Shown here piece after piece: positions 18,503 to 27,367 of a stretch of 64,000 nucleotides of DNA. A program made the position numbers and the translations under genes. The DNA comes from Actinoplanes sp. NBRC 103695 (GTDB lineage: Bacteria; Actinomycetota; Actinomycetes; Mycobacteriales; Micromonosporaceae), in the NCBI RefSeq assembly GCF_030269485.1, contig NZ_BSTL01000032.1, forward strand, positions 1 through 64,000, given 5' to 3'. Within the stretch, counting starts at the first letter, position 1; each line of letters opens with the position of its first letter. The notes below the pieces were generated by a model. The model was not told where the DNA came from and made no database searches. It saw nothing but the letters and a program-made list of their open reading frames with translations.

Positions 18503-20247
18503 GTGTCACGCCAGAACCCTCCCACTTCGACAGCGGACCATGGATCGGCAAGCCGGCAAACGGAACGCCCGCAGATCCCGCGCAGCCAACCCAGCCGACC
18601 GGCAGCCAGCACGATGACGGCGATCCGGCTTCGCTACCGCAAGAGCTGGCCCACCGTGATCCCGCGAGCACGCCTGCCGATCAGCGGCTCATCGATATCG
18701 CCCTGCGCTGGATCGCCGAAACACCGCACCGCGGGCCGACGGTGGCGCGGTGGGCGCAGTACGCCGCCGCGGCCAGCACCCGGCTGCACCCCAGTGGGCA
18801 TCAGCAACGACAACGCGCCGCCCTGGCCGAGGCCGCCGTGCGTGCCGGCATCCTGCCGCTACTCGACAGCACCTCCCGGGCGGCATCCGCCATCGCGACA
18901 CTCATCACCGAATCCGGCCACGCCCCCGCCGACGCCGAGGCCATGCTCGACCACCTGCTCGCCTACCTCGCCCTGCACAGCCATGGGATGTGCCTCCTTG
19001 CCCACCAGGGGGTACGGCATACTCCGGTGCCTGGCGAGCATGGCGAGCGACCGAGGCCGGCTTTGCTGACGACCGTGATCGTCGCTGTCGCGCTGGCCGG
19101 CGCATGCGATCGCGACGACCTCGCCGGCCTCCTGCTCGACGTGCACGCAGAACACCTGGAGCCGCTGGACGCACCCGGGCGTGCCCTGTTCGCCACTCTC
19201 GCGCTGGACCTCACCGACCGGATCCGTGACCCGCACCGCAGCGTCTGCACCCAAACCGGCCGCCGGGCGCTGGACCGACATCAATTCTCGGCCCTCCTGC
19301 ACGGCGAAGCACCCGTTGGCCACCGCAGCCCGGCACCGCCCGACACGTCGCCGCTTCCCGCAGACACGGGTACCGCGGCGATGCGGTACGAGGACAATTT
19401 GGACGCCATCTGGTACGGGCTCAACGCCCACACCCAAGCCCTGCACACCCGCCGGCGGCTGCACGCCAAACCGGCCAGCAGCAACGTATGGCTGATCTGC
19501 GACACCTGCCGGCTCGCGCTGCGCCTGGGCAGCTCCGTCGTACACGGCGGCCAGCTCGACACACCGACCGTCCCGATCATCGCAGCCGGACAACCCGCCT
19601 GGCTCCAGTCCGACGTCAGCCGGGCGACGTGGCGACTACTCGGCGAACACCCCCATCATGACCTGCGCGTCCTCACCGAGGTTTCGCCTGCCTGGCGGAA
19701 GTACGTGGCCACCCCCACCTGGCTGATCGGCTCGCCGGGCACCGACCCGGAACCCGACATCGCCCTTGCTGACTACATCGCCGGTGGGTTCGGACCGGCC
19801 ACGCCCATCGGCTTCGGCGGCACCGGTCCCGCCCCACCGGAGGAACCGGTACCCGAGGAGGTGAGCCTGGTCTGCCTGTCCTGCCGCCTCGAACTGGTTG
19901 TGGGTCACAGCACCGGCCATCCCTGCGCCGCCCTCACCATCGGCGGCCGGCCCGCAGCCGATCACGCCGTCGCCACCACCGCCGTGTTCCGGATGCTCAC
20001 CGACCACGCAAGCCACGACCTGGCCGTACTCGCTGCCGCGGACCTCTGGGACCACTACACCGATTCCGGCGAGTGGAGCTTCACCATCGAACCCGGCGAC
20101 GACGTGCGCCCGCCACACCTCGGCGACATCACCCACCGGCAGTACATCGACGGCTGGCCCGACGCGCCCACCCGCCCCCACTACCGCGGCGCCGACCCCC
20201 TGCACAAACCGTCACCGCCCGGCAGCTCGTCAGGAGCACCATCGTGA
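18499..20247 (+). CDS. Unknown protein with duplicated CxxC domain
   Basis: 582 aa, unknown. An N-terminal disordered region and an alpha-helical region (about 60-300) precede two similar C-terminal units. The first reads WLICDTCRLALRLG (Cys about 334/337) and the second LVCLSCRLELVVG (Cys about 459/462). Each is followed by about 80 residues with matching LLGEHPHHDLRVL / MLTDHASHDLAVL segments. The duplication suggests a tandem zinc-ribbon-like fold. ATGA overlap with the methyltransferase upstream. Confidence 0.65.
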   Translation: MSVTPEPSHFDSGPWIGKPANGTPADPAQPTQPTGSQHDDGDPASLPQELAHRDPASTPADQRLIDIALRWIAETPHRGPTVARWAQYAAAASTRLHPSGHQQRQRAALAEAAVRAGILPLLDSTSRAASAIATLITESGHAPADAEAMLDHLLAYLALHSHGMCLLAHQGVRHTPVPGEHGERPRPALLTTVIVAVALAGACDRDDLAGLLLDVHAEHLEPLDAPGRALFATLALDLTDRIRDPHRSVCTQTGRRALDRHQFSALLHGEAPVGHRSPAPPDTSPLPADTGTAAMRYEDNLDAIWYGLNAHTQALHTRRRLHAKPASSNVWLICDTCRLALRLGSSVVHGGQLDTPTVPIIAAGQPAWLQSDVSRATWRLLGEHPHHDLRVLTEVSPAWRKYVATPTWLIGSPGTDPEPDIALADYIAGGFGPATPIGFGGTGPAPPEEPVPEEVSLVCLSCRLELVVGHSTGHPCAALTIGGRPAADHAVATTAVFRMLTDHASHDLAVLAAADLWDHYTDSGEWSFTIEPGDDVRPPHLGDITHRQYIDGWPDAPTRPHYRGADPLHKPSPPGSSSGAPS

Positions 20248-20318
20248 GGCCGCCGGTGCCCTGCTCACGCGTCCGACCACCGCACCCAATCACGCGCGGG
20301 ATTCACCTACGAGGAAAC

Positions 20319-20426
20319 ATGAAACAGCCTGAGCCAGCGGCGAAAGCCCGCCCCCGAAGCCACGCGGCAGACGTCGTCTTCACGATCGTGGCCGAGGACG
20401 ACGCGCATCCCGGAGATCGTCGATGA
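20319..20426 (+). CDS. 35-aa small ORF coupled to next gene
   Basis: The ATG at 20319 is preceded by a good site (GAGGAA). The peptide begins MKQPEPAAKARPRS and its TGA overlaps the ATG of the next gene (20423-20426). The clean ribosome-binding site and coupling favour translation. It could simply be a coupling leader rather than a functional protein. Confidence 0.45.
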   Translation: MKQPEPAAKARPRSHAADVVFTIVAEDDAHPGDRR

Positions 20427-20974
20427 GCGGCCGGCCCGGCGCCAACCAGATCGCCTTTCACCTCGGCGAGCAGGCCGTGACCGCCCGGTGCGCCCTGCAC
20501 CTCGACTTCGCCGAGTCCTACCCGTACGGCGACGACCGGCAGGTCCCAGCCACGTGGTTTGTCCGCGTCCTGGCCGACCACCTCGGCGACCATCCGGCCG
20601 GAGCACCGGATGCTCCCGCTGTCGAGAAGCCCGCGGCCGAAGCGTCACCGCTTGACGAGTTCGGACGCGAAGTCGCCGTCCGCTGCCGCTGGGCCATGAC
20701 CGTCAACGACGGAGATCCCGATGACAGCTGGCCAGACCGGTACCGCATCGCGGTAGCGCTGGTACTCGGCAACCTCACATATCTACGCGACATGGGACCC
20801 GGTCCCGGGTACACCCCCGAGCAGGCAGCGGTACTGCTCATCCGTGGCATGACACGCCCGCCGGCGAACCTCGAAACCTGGATCGGCGCCATCCGCGACG
20901 ACATCAAACCCCCGCCACGCGACGGTCAACGCGGGCTATGGCTCCCACCTACGCAGCCACGAACCGGCCCATGA
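20423..20974 (+). CDS. Hypothetical protein (paralog fragment exists at 24.1 kb)
   Basis: 183 aa, unknown family. Features seen: LHLDFAESYPYGDDRQVPA near the N-terminus and a helical centre (residues 107-155, including VLGNLTYLRDMGPGPGYTPE). A decayed copy of the central part lies at 24109-24249, so this family has duplicated locally. It is the last clear member of the long operon that starts near 6.5 kb. Confidence 0.6.
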   Translation: MSGRPGANQIAFHLGEQAVTARCALHLDFAESYPYGDDRQVPATWFVRVLADHLGDHPAGAPDAPAVEKPAAEASPLDEFGREVAVRCRWAMTVNDGDPDDSWPDRYRIAVALVLGNLTYLRDMGPGPGYTPEQAAVLLIRGMTRPPANLETWIGAIRDDIKPPPRDGQRGLWLPPTQPRTGP

Positions 20975-21121
20975 CCCAACCGGCGAACCGGACCCGCTGG
21001 ACGCATCGCCGACCCCTCATCGCCGCCGGAAAGACCCCTCTTCCCACGCGCCGATGACTGCGCGGACGCTGCCGGCCTGCACCCAGGCCGGTCCAACCCT
21101 CAACCTGAGAAGGACGCGACA

Positions 21122-21292
21122 TTGACGTCAGCTACCCGGACCGGCGGGTTCATCACCGCCGCCGTGACCATCACCAGTCTGACGACTCCCGCGGATCTAC
21201 CGGTGTCCGCGGCAGGACCGCCGCAGAGCACGGCGCAGGCCCTGCCGGCCACGTCGGAGAGCCCGGATAGGCCCCACAGCGAGCAGATGTAG
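21122..21292 (+). CDS. Possible 56-aa small protein (TTG start)
   Basis: A TTG at 21122 lies 8 bases after GAAGGA, and the 56-codon frame ends at a TAG at 21290-21292. The peptide is Thr/Ala/Ser-rich with a weakly hydrophobic stretch (FITAAVTITSL), perhaps a short secreted peptide. The surrounding 20975-21332 region contains nothing else except a hairpin (CCGGCCTG / CAGGCCGG near 21072-21090). Confidence 0.35.
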   Translation: MTSATRTGGFITAAVTITSLTTPADLPVSAAGPPQSTAQALPATSESPDRPHSEQM

Positions 21293-21332
21293 CACCCAGT
21301 TTTCACCGCTACCTGAAAGGATCCCGCCCCCT

Positions 21333-22781
21333 GTGGCAAGCACCACCTTCCCCACCACTCCAGCAAGGGCCTCGAGTGCTGCCAGGCCACGTAAACGGAC
21401 CGCTGTCGAGCTCGTCGCCGTCGGGGTGGTCACCGACCATCAGACGCCCCGGCCCGGCAGCGGGCCCGACACCGTGAGCCCTAGGACTGCGGCGCACGCG
21501 GTCGTGGCTGCTGCCCGGCACCTGCGGCTGCGGCAGGTCGTCACCTACCATCGGCTGGCCGCCGATTCCGTCGCGTTCGCCCAGATCCTTGACGACCCCA
21601 CCGCACGGCCAGCCGTCCCCGTCAGGGCGTACCACGTCACCGGTGCCCGCCACGGCAACACCTCGCTGCCGGCGGTCCTGCGGACGATCACCAGCAGCCC
21701 ACCCCAGGGGCTCACCGTCTTCTCGACCGCGATCCGCCGCGCCGCCCTCACCGACGTGCCCGCAGACGCTGTCATGGTTGCGCAGCCGCTGCTCTCCATC
21801 GCCACCGCCCGGCAGGCGATCACCGCCGCCCGCAACAACAGCAGCAATCCGCTGACCGTGCTCGCCCCCGTCGCATTACCCGCCGACCCACAGACGATGC
21901 CCGTCTACAGCGCCGTCGCCGCGGTCGCCTACGCCGCACAGGCCATCCGCGGGATCGACGGTCGCCTCGACGCCGCGCTCGACCACTGCCTGGCCCGGCA
22001 CGCGGCCGGCTGGCCCGCCGGCCTGCCCGCCACGATGCGGCTGCTGCTGCCCACCGAACGCGACAGCGACCAGCTCCGCGGCCGCATCGCCGGGCTCATC
22101 CTGCAACAGACCGCGACACCGTGGTCGACCAGGTACGCGGCGCTGACCGTCTTCCACACCCAGCACGGCCACACGCGGATCCCCGCCGGGCACCGGCCCG
22201 CCGGCGCCGACCTGGCCGGATGGGTCGGCAAACAGCAGCAACTGCTCGACACCGGCCGCCAGCCCGCCGGCAAAGCCGCGGCCCTCCGCCTGGTCGGCAT
22301 CGTGCCCTCGACCGCGACCGCCGGGACCTGCGCCAGGGAGCTGACCGCCTGCCGCGCCTACGCCGGCACCCACGGCCATCTCCGCCCGCCCGGCCCCGCC
22401 ACCGTCGCCGGTATCCGGGTGGACACCTGGCTACGGGAATGCCGCCGGCAACTGCAGACCACGACACTGCCCGGTGCTATCGGGCAGGCCCTGGAAACCA
22501 TCGACGCAGGCTGGGCCGCAGGCGCCTCCCGGGACGCGGTCCTCGACACCGCCTGCCGCTTCTACCAGCTCCACGGGCACCTGCGCGTACCGGACGGCAC
22601 CACGATCGACGGCGTCGATCTCTCAGCCGCACTCGCCCAGCTGCGACGCGAGCGAGAAGGCGGGACGCTGGCCGCCAGCGAGATCGCTGTATGGGACGCC
22701 CTGTTGCTCGACTGGGGACCACCCGGCCGAGCTCCGAGGCCAGGCGCTGTCACGTTCCGCACGATAGGGACCGTCGCATGA
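21333..22781 (+). CDS. Truncated helicase: RecA2 remnant plus three helicase-associated (HA) repeats
   Basis: 482 aa. The C-terminal half carries three helicase-associated repeats (about 258-320, 334-395 and 400-470) with the typical YxxxHGHxRxP pattern (FHTQHGHTRIP, YAGTHGHLRPP, FYQLHGHLRVP). The N-terminal part aligns by eye with the second RecA lobe of SF2 helicases from HA-repeat proteins (VVTYHRLAAD, YHVTGARHG, DVPADAVMVAQP). The motif VI position reads QAITAARN, so the catalytic arginine of the usual QxxGRxxR is gone. There is no Walker A/B lobe. It should bind nucleic acid but not hydrolyse ATP. GTG start at 21333. Confidence 0.7.
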   Translation: MASTTFPTTPARASSAARPRKRTAVELVAVGVVTDHQTPRPGSGPDTVSPRTAAHAVVAAARHLRLRQVVTYHRLAADSVAFAQILDDPTARPAVPVRAYHVTGARHGNTSLPAVLRTITSSPPQGLTVFSTAIRRAALTDVPADAVMVAQPLLSIATARQAITAARNNSSNPLTVLAPVALPADPQTMPVYSAVAAVAYAAQAIRGIDGRLDAALDHCLARHAAGWPAGLPATMRLLLPTERDSDQLRGRIAGLILQQTATPWSTRYAALTVFHTQHGHTRIPAGHRPAGADLAGWVGKQQQLLDTGRQPAGKAAALRLVGIVPSTATAGTCARELTACRAYAGTHGHLRPPGPATVAGIRVDTWLRECRRQLQTTTLPGAIGQALETIDAGWAAGASRDAVLDTACRFYQLHGHLRVPDGTTIDGVDLSAALAQLRREREGGTLAASEIAVWDALLLDWGPPGRAPRPGAVTFRTIGTVA

Positions 22782-22985
22782 CCGGGCGGCATCGATGAGA
22801 CACAAGCGCCCGAAAAGCCACGGACGCGTCTCCCCGCGTAAGGGACCGGCCGGACCGCTCTGCGACCGGCCATACCTGCGCAGCGCGACGGACCCGGCGT
22901 CCACTGCAACTCGCCAGCGCTGGACCAGTCCGGAACTCAATCTCAATCAACTTAATCACCGCACACCCCCATTCAAAGGAAAGCG

Positions 22986-24083
22986 ATGCAAACTGATCAG
23001 CAGCCCAGCGGTACCCTCGATCAGACCGCGCCGACCGCGCATCGGTTCGCCTGGCTGAACTTCCAGAGCGGCGGCGCACGGACTTCCGGCAAGCTGGACT
23101 ACGACTTCACCCGGCTGCACCGCCTGGTCGCACCACTCGTCGAGCCGGCGCTGAGCCCAGCGGCGTCAGTACCGGTGGCCGTGTTCGCTCTGTGCGAGGC
23201 CAAAGGATGGGCAGCGGACGCCAACCACGGCCTGTACGCGGCAGCAGAGGCGCTCTCCGCGACGCTCGGACGCCCCTACGCCGCCAAGATGCAACCGTTC
23301 GACCGCGGCCCCATCGGACCGGCCCTGTTCTACGACCCCACGCTGGTCTGCCCTGTCGCCTGGCACGACAGCAGCGGCTACCCCGACTTCGACGACAAGG
23401 CCGGCGTCGTCCGCTTCCGCACCGTGCACACCGACCATCACTTCGTCGTCATCGTCCGGCACTGGAACCCCCGATCACCGCAAATCCGCCTCGAGGAGGC
23501 CCGGCTGCTCGGCAGCTACGGTGACGGCTTCCCGGACCCGGTGTTCGTCATGGGCGATCTCAACGCGACGGCAGGCGGATCGCACTGGCCGCTGCGCGAC
23601 TGGACGAAGGCCCCCTACATCGCCCGCGACGCGAAGGCCGTCCTCACACCAGACGGCTCCTGGGTGGACGCCACCGACGCGATTCACCACCTCATCGGCC
23701 GATGGGAGTGGGACGAGTCCGGCCAACATGGCAGGCGTACCGACGGCTGCGGCTTCTGGGCCATGCCCGAGGTTGCGTACGCCACCGGAACACCAGCCGG
23801 CGAAGCATTCGAGGCGACCGTCAACCGCGGCATCGACGCCGGCGGCGGTCAGATCATCGACCACTGCCTCATCACACGACCCGAGCACTACGTTCGCGGC
23901 AGCTACCACATCCACGTGCCCAGACAGCAACACGAAGGCCGCTGGGACAGCGATCACCGCCTCGGTGAAGCCACCTTCGACCTGACCACCGGACGCGACC
24001 TGGTGCCCTACAGCGATGCCGATTTAGCCACTCGTTACCGGCTGGCCCCGCCCAGTCCCGGCTACCGGACCGCCGCAGCATGA
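22986..24083 (+). CDS. Endonuclease/exonuclease/phosphatase (EEP) family protein
   Basis: 365 aa from the ATG at 22986 with AAAGGA upstream. EEP hallmarks are visible in order: ALCEAKGW (catalytic Glu, about 74), FVVIVRHWNPRSP, the metal-binding VMGDLNAT (about 188-195) and the terminal WDSDHRLGEATF (about 319-330) with the SDH active site. No signal peptide is apparent, so it is probably cytoplasmic. The substrate could be DNA, RNA or a phosphoester lipid. Confidence 0.85.
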   Translation: MQTDQQPSGTLDQTAPTAHRFAWLNFQSGGARTSGKLDYDFTRLHRLVAPLVEPALSPAASVPVAVFALCEAKGWAADANHGLYAAAEALSATLGRPYAAKMQPFDRGPIGPALFYDPTLVCPVAWHDSSGYPDFDDKAGVVRFRTVHTDHHFVVIVRHWNPRSPQIRLEEARLLGSYGDGFPDPVFVMGDLNATAGGSHWPLRDWTKAPYIARDAKAVLTPDGSWVDATDAIHHLIGRWEWDESGQHGRRTDGCGFWAMPEVAYATGTPAGEAFEATVNRGIDAGGGQIIDHCLITRPEHYVRGSYHIHVPRQQHEGRWDSDHRLGEATFDLTTGRDLVPYSDADLATRYRLAPPSPGYRTAAA

Positions 24084-24108
24084 TCCCCGCGGCGCCTGGC
24101 CGATTGTC

Positions 24109-24249
24109 CACCGCACCGCCGTGGCGCCAGCGCTCGGCAACACGGACTACCTACGCGACATGAGACCTGGACCCGGCGACCGCCGCGACCCGGCCAAAGT
24201 GCTGCTCATGCGCAGCATGACGCACTCTCCGGCTCGCGGCTCACCATGA
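24109..24249 (+). pseudogene. Decayed fragment of a paralog of the 20423 gene
   Basis: Translated in frame, this segment contains ALGNTDYLRDMRPGPG and VLLMRSMTHSPAR. These match ALVLGNLTYLRDMGPGPG and VLLIRGMTRPPAN of the protein at 20423-20974 (residues about 107-155). There is no start codon or N-terminal part, so it is a truncated duplicate. Confidence 0.7.
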
Positions 24250-24322
24250 CCCAGCGCCTCTCGCTTGAGCTCGATCGCACAGATCTGATGTACGAAAACG
24301 GACCCTATGGAGAGACCAACCC

Positions 24323-24628
24323 ATGTCTGACGATGTCCAGCAGCGGCGCTCGGTCCGGCGGCACCGCTTCGCTTACACGGACACCTTCCGCTCTCTCAAC
24401 GGCAGCGACCGCGAGACGGAACTGGCGCTCTTGAAGAAACTCTACGAGAAAGAACGGTTGACGATCCGGCAGATAGCCAGTCTGGTGGCAGCCTCGTACG
24501 GCTTCATGCAGAAGCGACTCTGCGACGCCGGCACGAACACCAACATCGCCAGACGAACGAGACCTTCCGTCTCGGCAGAGGCGACCGCCACCATCGCCGC
24601 GCTACCCTCTCGCCGGGCCCGTTCTTGA
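24323..24628 (+). CDS. Small helix-turn-helix protein
   Basis: 101 aa. The core reads ELALLKKLYEKERLTIRQIA and then SYGFMQKRLCDAGTN, the pattern of small actinobacterial HTH proteins in which a recognition helix follows an (S)YGxVxxRL motif. GGAGAG precedes the ATG at 24323. Its stop overlaps the TTG start of the DUF429 gene (TTGA, 24625-24628). It probably regulates the pair. Confidence 0.75.
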   Translation: MSDDVQQRRSVRRHRFAYTDTFRSLNGSDRETELALLKKLYEKERLTIRQIASLVAASYGFMQKRLCDAGTNTNIARRTRPSVSAEATATIAALPSRRARS

Positions 24629-25302
24629 AGCGGGTGATCGGTGTCGACGCGTACCCCCTTGGCTGGGTGGCCGTCGAATTGGATGACGGCGCCTTCACCC
24701 GAGCCATGCTCGCCCCCACCCTCTACGAGGTCATCACGAAGTGCTCCGGCGTCGCCGGGATCGCCGTCGACGTCCCCCTCGGGACGGCACCCGACCGGTG
24801 GCGAGCCGCGGACAGTCTCGTCGCCGAGCAACTCGGCCCACGCCGCGGCAGCATCTTCCGGGTCCCTCCAGGACCGGTGTGGGCCGAGAACGACTTCGCC
24901 GCCGCCAGCAAACGGTGCCACGAACTCACCGGGGAAAGGCTCGGCCGGCAAGCCTGGGCCATGCGCCCCAAAGTCCTCGAGGCGAACAACCTCGCAAGAC
25001 GACACCCCGCACTACTGCTCGAAGCCCACCCGGAGCTGTCCTTCCGCACCATGAACGGCATCCCTCTGGAGCACGCCAAGAAGACCTGGGCCGGACAAAT
25101 CCAACGCCATCAGTTACTGACCCGCAACGGCATCCTCGTCCCGGACGATCTCGGACCGGTCGGCCAAGCCCCGCCAGACGACATCCTCGATGCAGCTGCG
25201 ATTGCCTGGACCGCACACCGCAAGGTGACCGGTGCGGCTCACAGCAACCCGAGCCCGCCAGAGGACGACGGCAACGGCCTCCCCTTGGCGATCTGGGCCT
25301 GA
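24625..25302 (+). CDS. DUF429 protein
   Basis: 225 aa, TTG start overlapping the HTH gene. DUF429 features: N-terminal VIGVDAYPLGWVAVELDDG, then AGIAVDVPLGTAP, the internal RRGSIFRVPP and the C-terminal DDILDAAAIAWTAHR. These proteins have an RNase H-like fold with conserved acidic residues (D8, D49 and the C-terminal DD here), so a nuclease-like role is possible but undemonstrated. Confidence 0.82.
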   Translation: MKRVIGVDAYPLGWVAVELDDGAFTRAMLAPTLYEVITKCSGVAGIAVDVPLGTAPDRWRAADSLVAEQLGPRRGSIFRVPPGPVWAENDFAAASKRCHELTGERLGRQAWAMRPKVLEANNLARRHPALLLEAHPELSFRTMNGIPLEHAKKTWAGQIQRHQLLTRNGILVPDDLGPVGQAPPDDILDAAAIAWTAHRKVTGAAHSNPSPPEDDGNGLPLAIWA

Positions 25303-25459
25303 ACCATGGCCATCACTGAAGGTGACCGGTGCCACGCCATCCACCCGCGTCCTGCCGTTCGAACGCAGGCAATGCGAAACGGCTTCTTTGATGACCGCCG
25401 CGTAACCAGCCACCACCGCAGCAAACGACAACACCCGTTGTCACGACAGAAAGGCACGC

Positions 25460-26893
25460 ATGGACATGATCAGGGAACGAAATATCGTCGGGCCGCTGGC
25501 CGGTTCGGCGGCGATGGTGATCGCCGTCGGCGGCGCCACACAGCTCGATCAACAAGCCGCAGCCTGGTTGGTGGTGGTGGCCGCCGTGGCCGCGATCGCG
25601 GCAGTGGCCGTGCCGCTGCGCCCGTGGTGGCGCTCGCCGGTGACGGCCGCCGAACGGCGGGCGGCGCTGGAACACCTGCCGGCCGCGCTGGTGGAGCGGG
25701 GCCGGCGGATGTCGGCCGCGCTGGTGTGGTCAACGTGGGCGCTACTCGCGGTTCGTCTGGCCACCGTGCCGCTGCTGATCGTGGCCGGAACACCGGTCGC
25801 GGACTGGGTCAGCGATCCCGGTCAGCCGTGGTACCTGCGGGCCGGCCTGGCAACCCTGGTCCTGGCCGGGACGGTCGCCGTCCTGGAAGCGACGCCGATC
25901 TGGTGGGACACCCGGTCCCGGGGCACAGCCAGCACCAAGGTCGCCGGCCCCGCGGGCCTGAACACCGCGATCGGGGTGCTCGCCAGCACCGTGTTCTGGA
26001 CGGTCAAGATCCTCGGCCTGACCTGGGCGATGCACCTCTGGCCGTCCTGGTGGTGGCTGGCGCTGATCGCGGCCTACGCCGCAGCCCGGCTGGCAGCACG
26101 GGCGCTGCTCGAGCCCGGCACCGTGCAGTCGGCCGCCGCGGGCGGTAAACCCGTCACCAGCGACCGGCTTCGGCAGCGCGTGGCCGCCGCCGCGGCCGGC
26201 GCTGGACTGCGGTCCCCGAAGATCCTGGTCGTCGAGAAACCCGGTCCGCTCAACGCGGTCGTCGGCGGCGTAGGCCGCCAGAAGATCACCGTGTTCGGGC
26301 CGGGCCTGGCCGAAACCACCGACGACGAGACAGCGCGGCCGGCGACCGGCGTGGAGGACGAGGCCGTCGCCATCGCCACGCACGAGGTGGCACACATCCG
26401 CTACGGCGACGGGTGGCTGCGAATGTTGACCGGCACCGCCCAGGCCGGGTTCACACTTGCCGTGCTGGTCCTGGCCGGCACCACGCCGGCCCTGGTGCAC
26501 GCGGCCGGCGCGGAGTCGCTGGCCGACCCGCACGCCGTCGGGCTGATCCTGGCGGTCCTGACCGTGCCCCGGCTGATCGCGGTACCGGTGCAGATGTGGC
26601 TGAACCGGGCCCAGGAACGACGCGCAGATCAATACGCCCTGCACACCACCGGCGACCCGCAAGCGGTGGCCGCCTCTTGGCAACGCGCTCTCCGCGAGGT
26701 CGGCGGAGACCCGAACCCCGGACCGACGTACCTGGTGTGGCCCAAGCCGGCCAGCCACCCCGTCCTAGCCGAACGGCTGGCCACCGCACTGGCCTTCGAC
26801 CCGCCGACCGCCCGGCCCGCAACGGCAATGGCCGGCGCGCCGACGACCGCACCCGTGCCTGCCGCAGACGCCGACATCGCGAGCCCGGCGTAG
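25460..26893 (+). CDS. M48-family membrane zinc metalloprotease
   Basis: 477 aa with four to six hydrophobic segments (about 12-50, 88-112, 126-148, 175-225, 330-360). The zinc motif HEVAH lies at residues 308-312 within IATHEVAHIRYGD, and the third ligand region is ERRADQYAL (about 386-394). This is the M48 (HtpX/Ste24-like) arrangement: protease domain on the cytoplasmic face between TM pairs. A probable role is turnover of membrane proteins. It stands alone between 25303 and 26894. Confidence 0.88.
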   Translation: MDMIRERNIVGPLAGSAAMVIAVGGATQLDQQAAAWLVVVAAVAAIAAVAVPLRPWWRSPVTAAERRAALEHLPAALVERGRRMSAALVWSTWALLAVRLATVPLLIVAGTPVADWVSDPGQPWYLRAGLATLVLAGTVAVLEATPIWWDTRSRGTASTKVAGPAGLNTAIGVLASTVFWTVKILGLTWAMHLWPSWWWLALIAAYAAARLAARALLEPGTVQSAAAGGKPVTSDRLRQRVAAAAAGAGLRSPKILVVEKPGPLNAVVGGVGRQKITVFGPGLAETTDDETARPATGVEDEAVAIATHEVAHIRYGDGWLRMLTGTAQAGFTLAVLVLAGTTPALVHAAGAESLADPHAVGLILAVLTVPRLIAVPVQMWLNRAQERRADQYALHTTGDPQAVAASWQRALREVGGDPNPGPTYLVWPKPASHPVLAERLATALAFDPPTARPATAMAGAPTTAPVPAADADIASPA

Positions 26894-27106
26894 ACGCTCG
26901 CAACCACATCTGACAGGCAGACCCGGCGCCAGGGAGCGCCGCACGCCGGCCACCGTGATCAAACCCTCGATCACCCTGTCCAAACCCCGTCGGCCCCCCG
27001 CCGCGCATGGCGGGCCGAGCCCACCAGACTCCGCTGCCCGGTTGGGCGGCGGACGACCGACGCCCCAACCGGGACGCGGAAGAGATAACGAGGAATGGTT
27101 TTGTCC
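26894..27106. other. Intergenic with rod-like hairpin (27037-27073)
   Basis: Arms CCCGGTTGGG (27037-27046) and CCCAACCGGG (27064-27073) form a 10-bp stem 144 bases after the protease stop and 33 bases before a small ORF. It may be a terminator or a leader structure for that ORF. Confidence 0.45.
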
Positions 27107-27241
27107 ATGACCATCACCGTGGAGCCCACCGCCACCGAAACTGGCAATCCGGGTATCCGCCGAGGCCGCCTGCTCGAACGGCGGCTGGGTCGACGCACCC
27201 TTAAGCAGTGGCTGCTCGTCGTCATGTTGATCGCCCTCTAG
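27107..27241 (+). CDS. Possible 44-aa membrane-associated small protein
   Basis: ATG at 27107 with CGAGGAA 10 bases upstream. The peptide ends in a hydrophobic stretch (LKQWLLVVMLIAL) after a basic segment (RRGRLLERRLGRR), suggesting membrane association. It is bracketed by a hairpin before (27037-27073) and one after (27253-27281), which supports an independent small transcription unit. Confidence 0.4.
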   Translation: MTITVEPTATETGNPGIRRGRLLERRLGRRTLKQWLLVVMLIAL

Positions 27242-27252
27242 CCACCATCCGC

Positions 27253-27281
27253 GCCGTCCGGGCGACCATCGCCCGGGCGGC
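27253..27281 (+). terminator. Hairpin after the 44-aa ORF
   Basis: 13-bp arms 27253-27265 and 27269-27281 (GCCGTCCGGGCGA / TCGCCCGGGCGGC, one G-T wobble) with a CCA loop, 11 bases after the stop codon. No T tract, as is common for actinobacterial terminators. Confidence 0.55.
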
Positions 27282-27367
27282 ACCGAAGCATCCTCGGCCG
27301 AGTCCCATGCCGGCCGCATCGAGCGGCGCATCGCTGGTCAGGTGGCAACGTTCATCCCCGGCCCGCT

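Noticed and set aside
22795..23058. 87-codon frame between the HA-repeat gene and the EEP gene
   Set aside because: Overlaps the well-supported EEP start, has no good RBS and shows no coding pattern.
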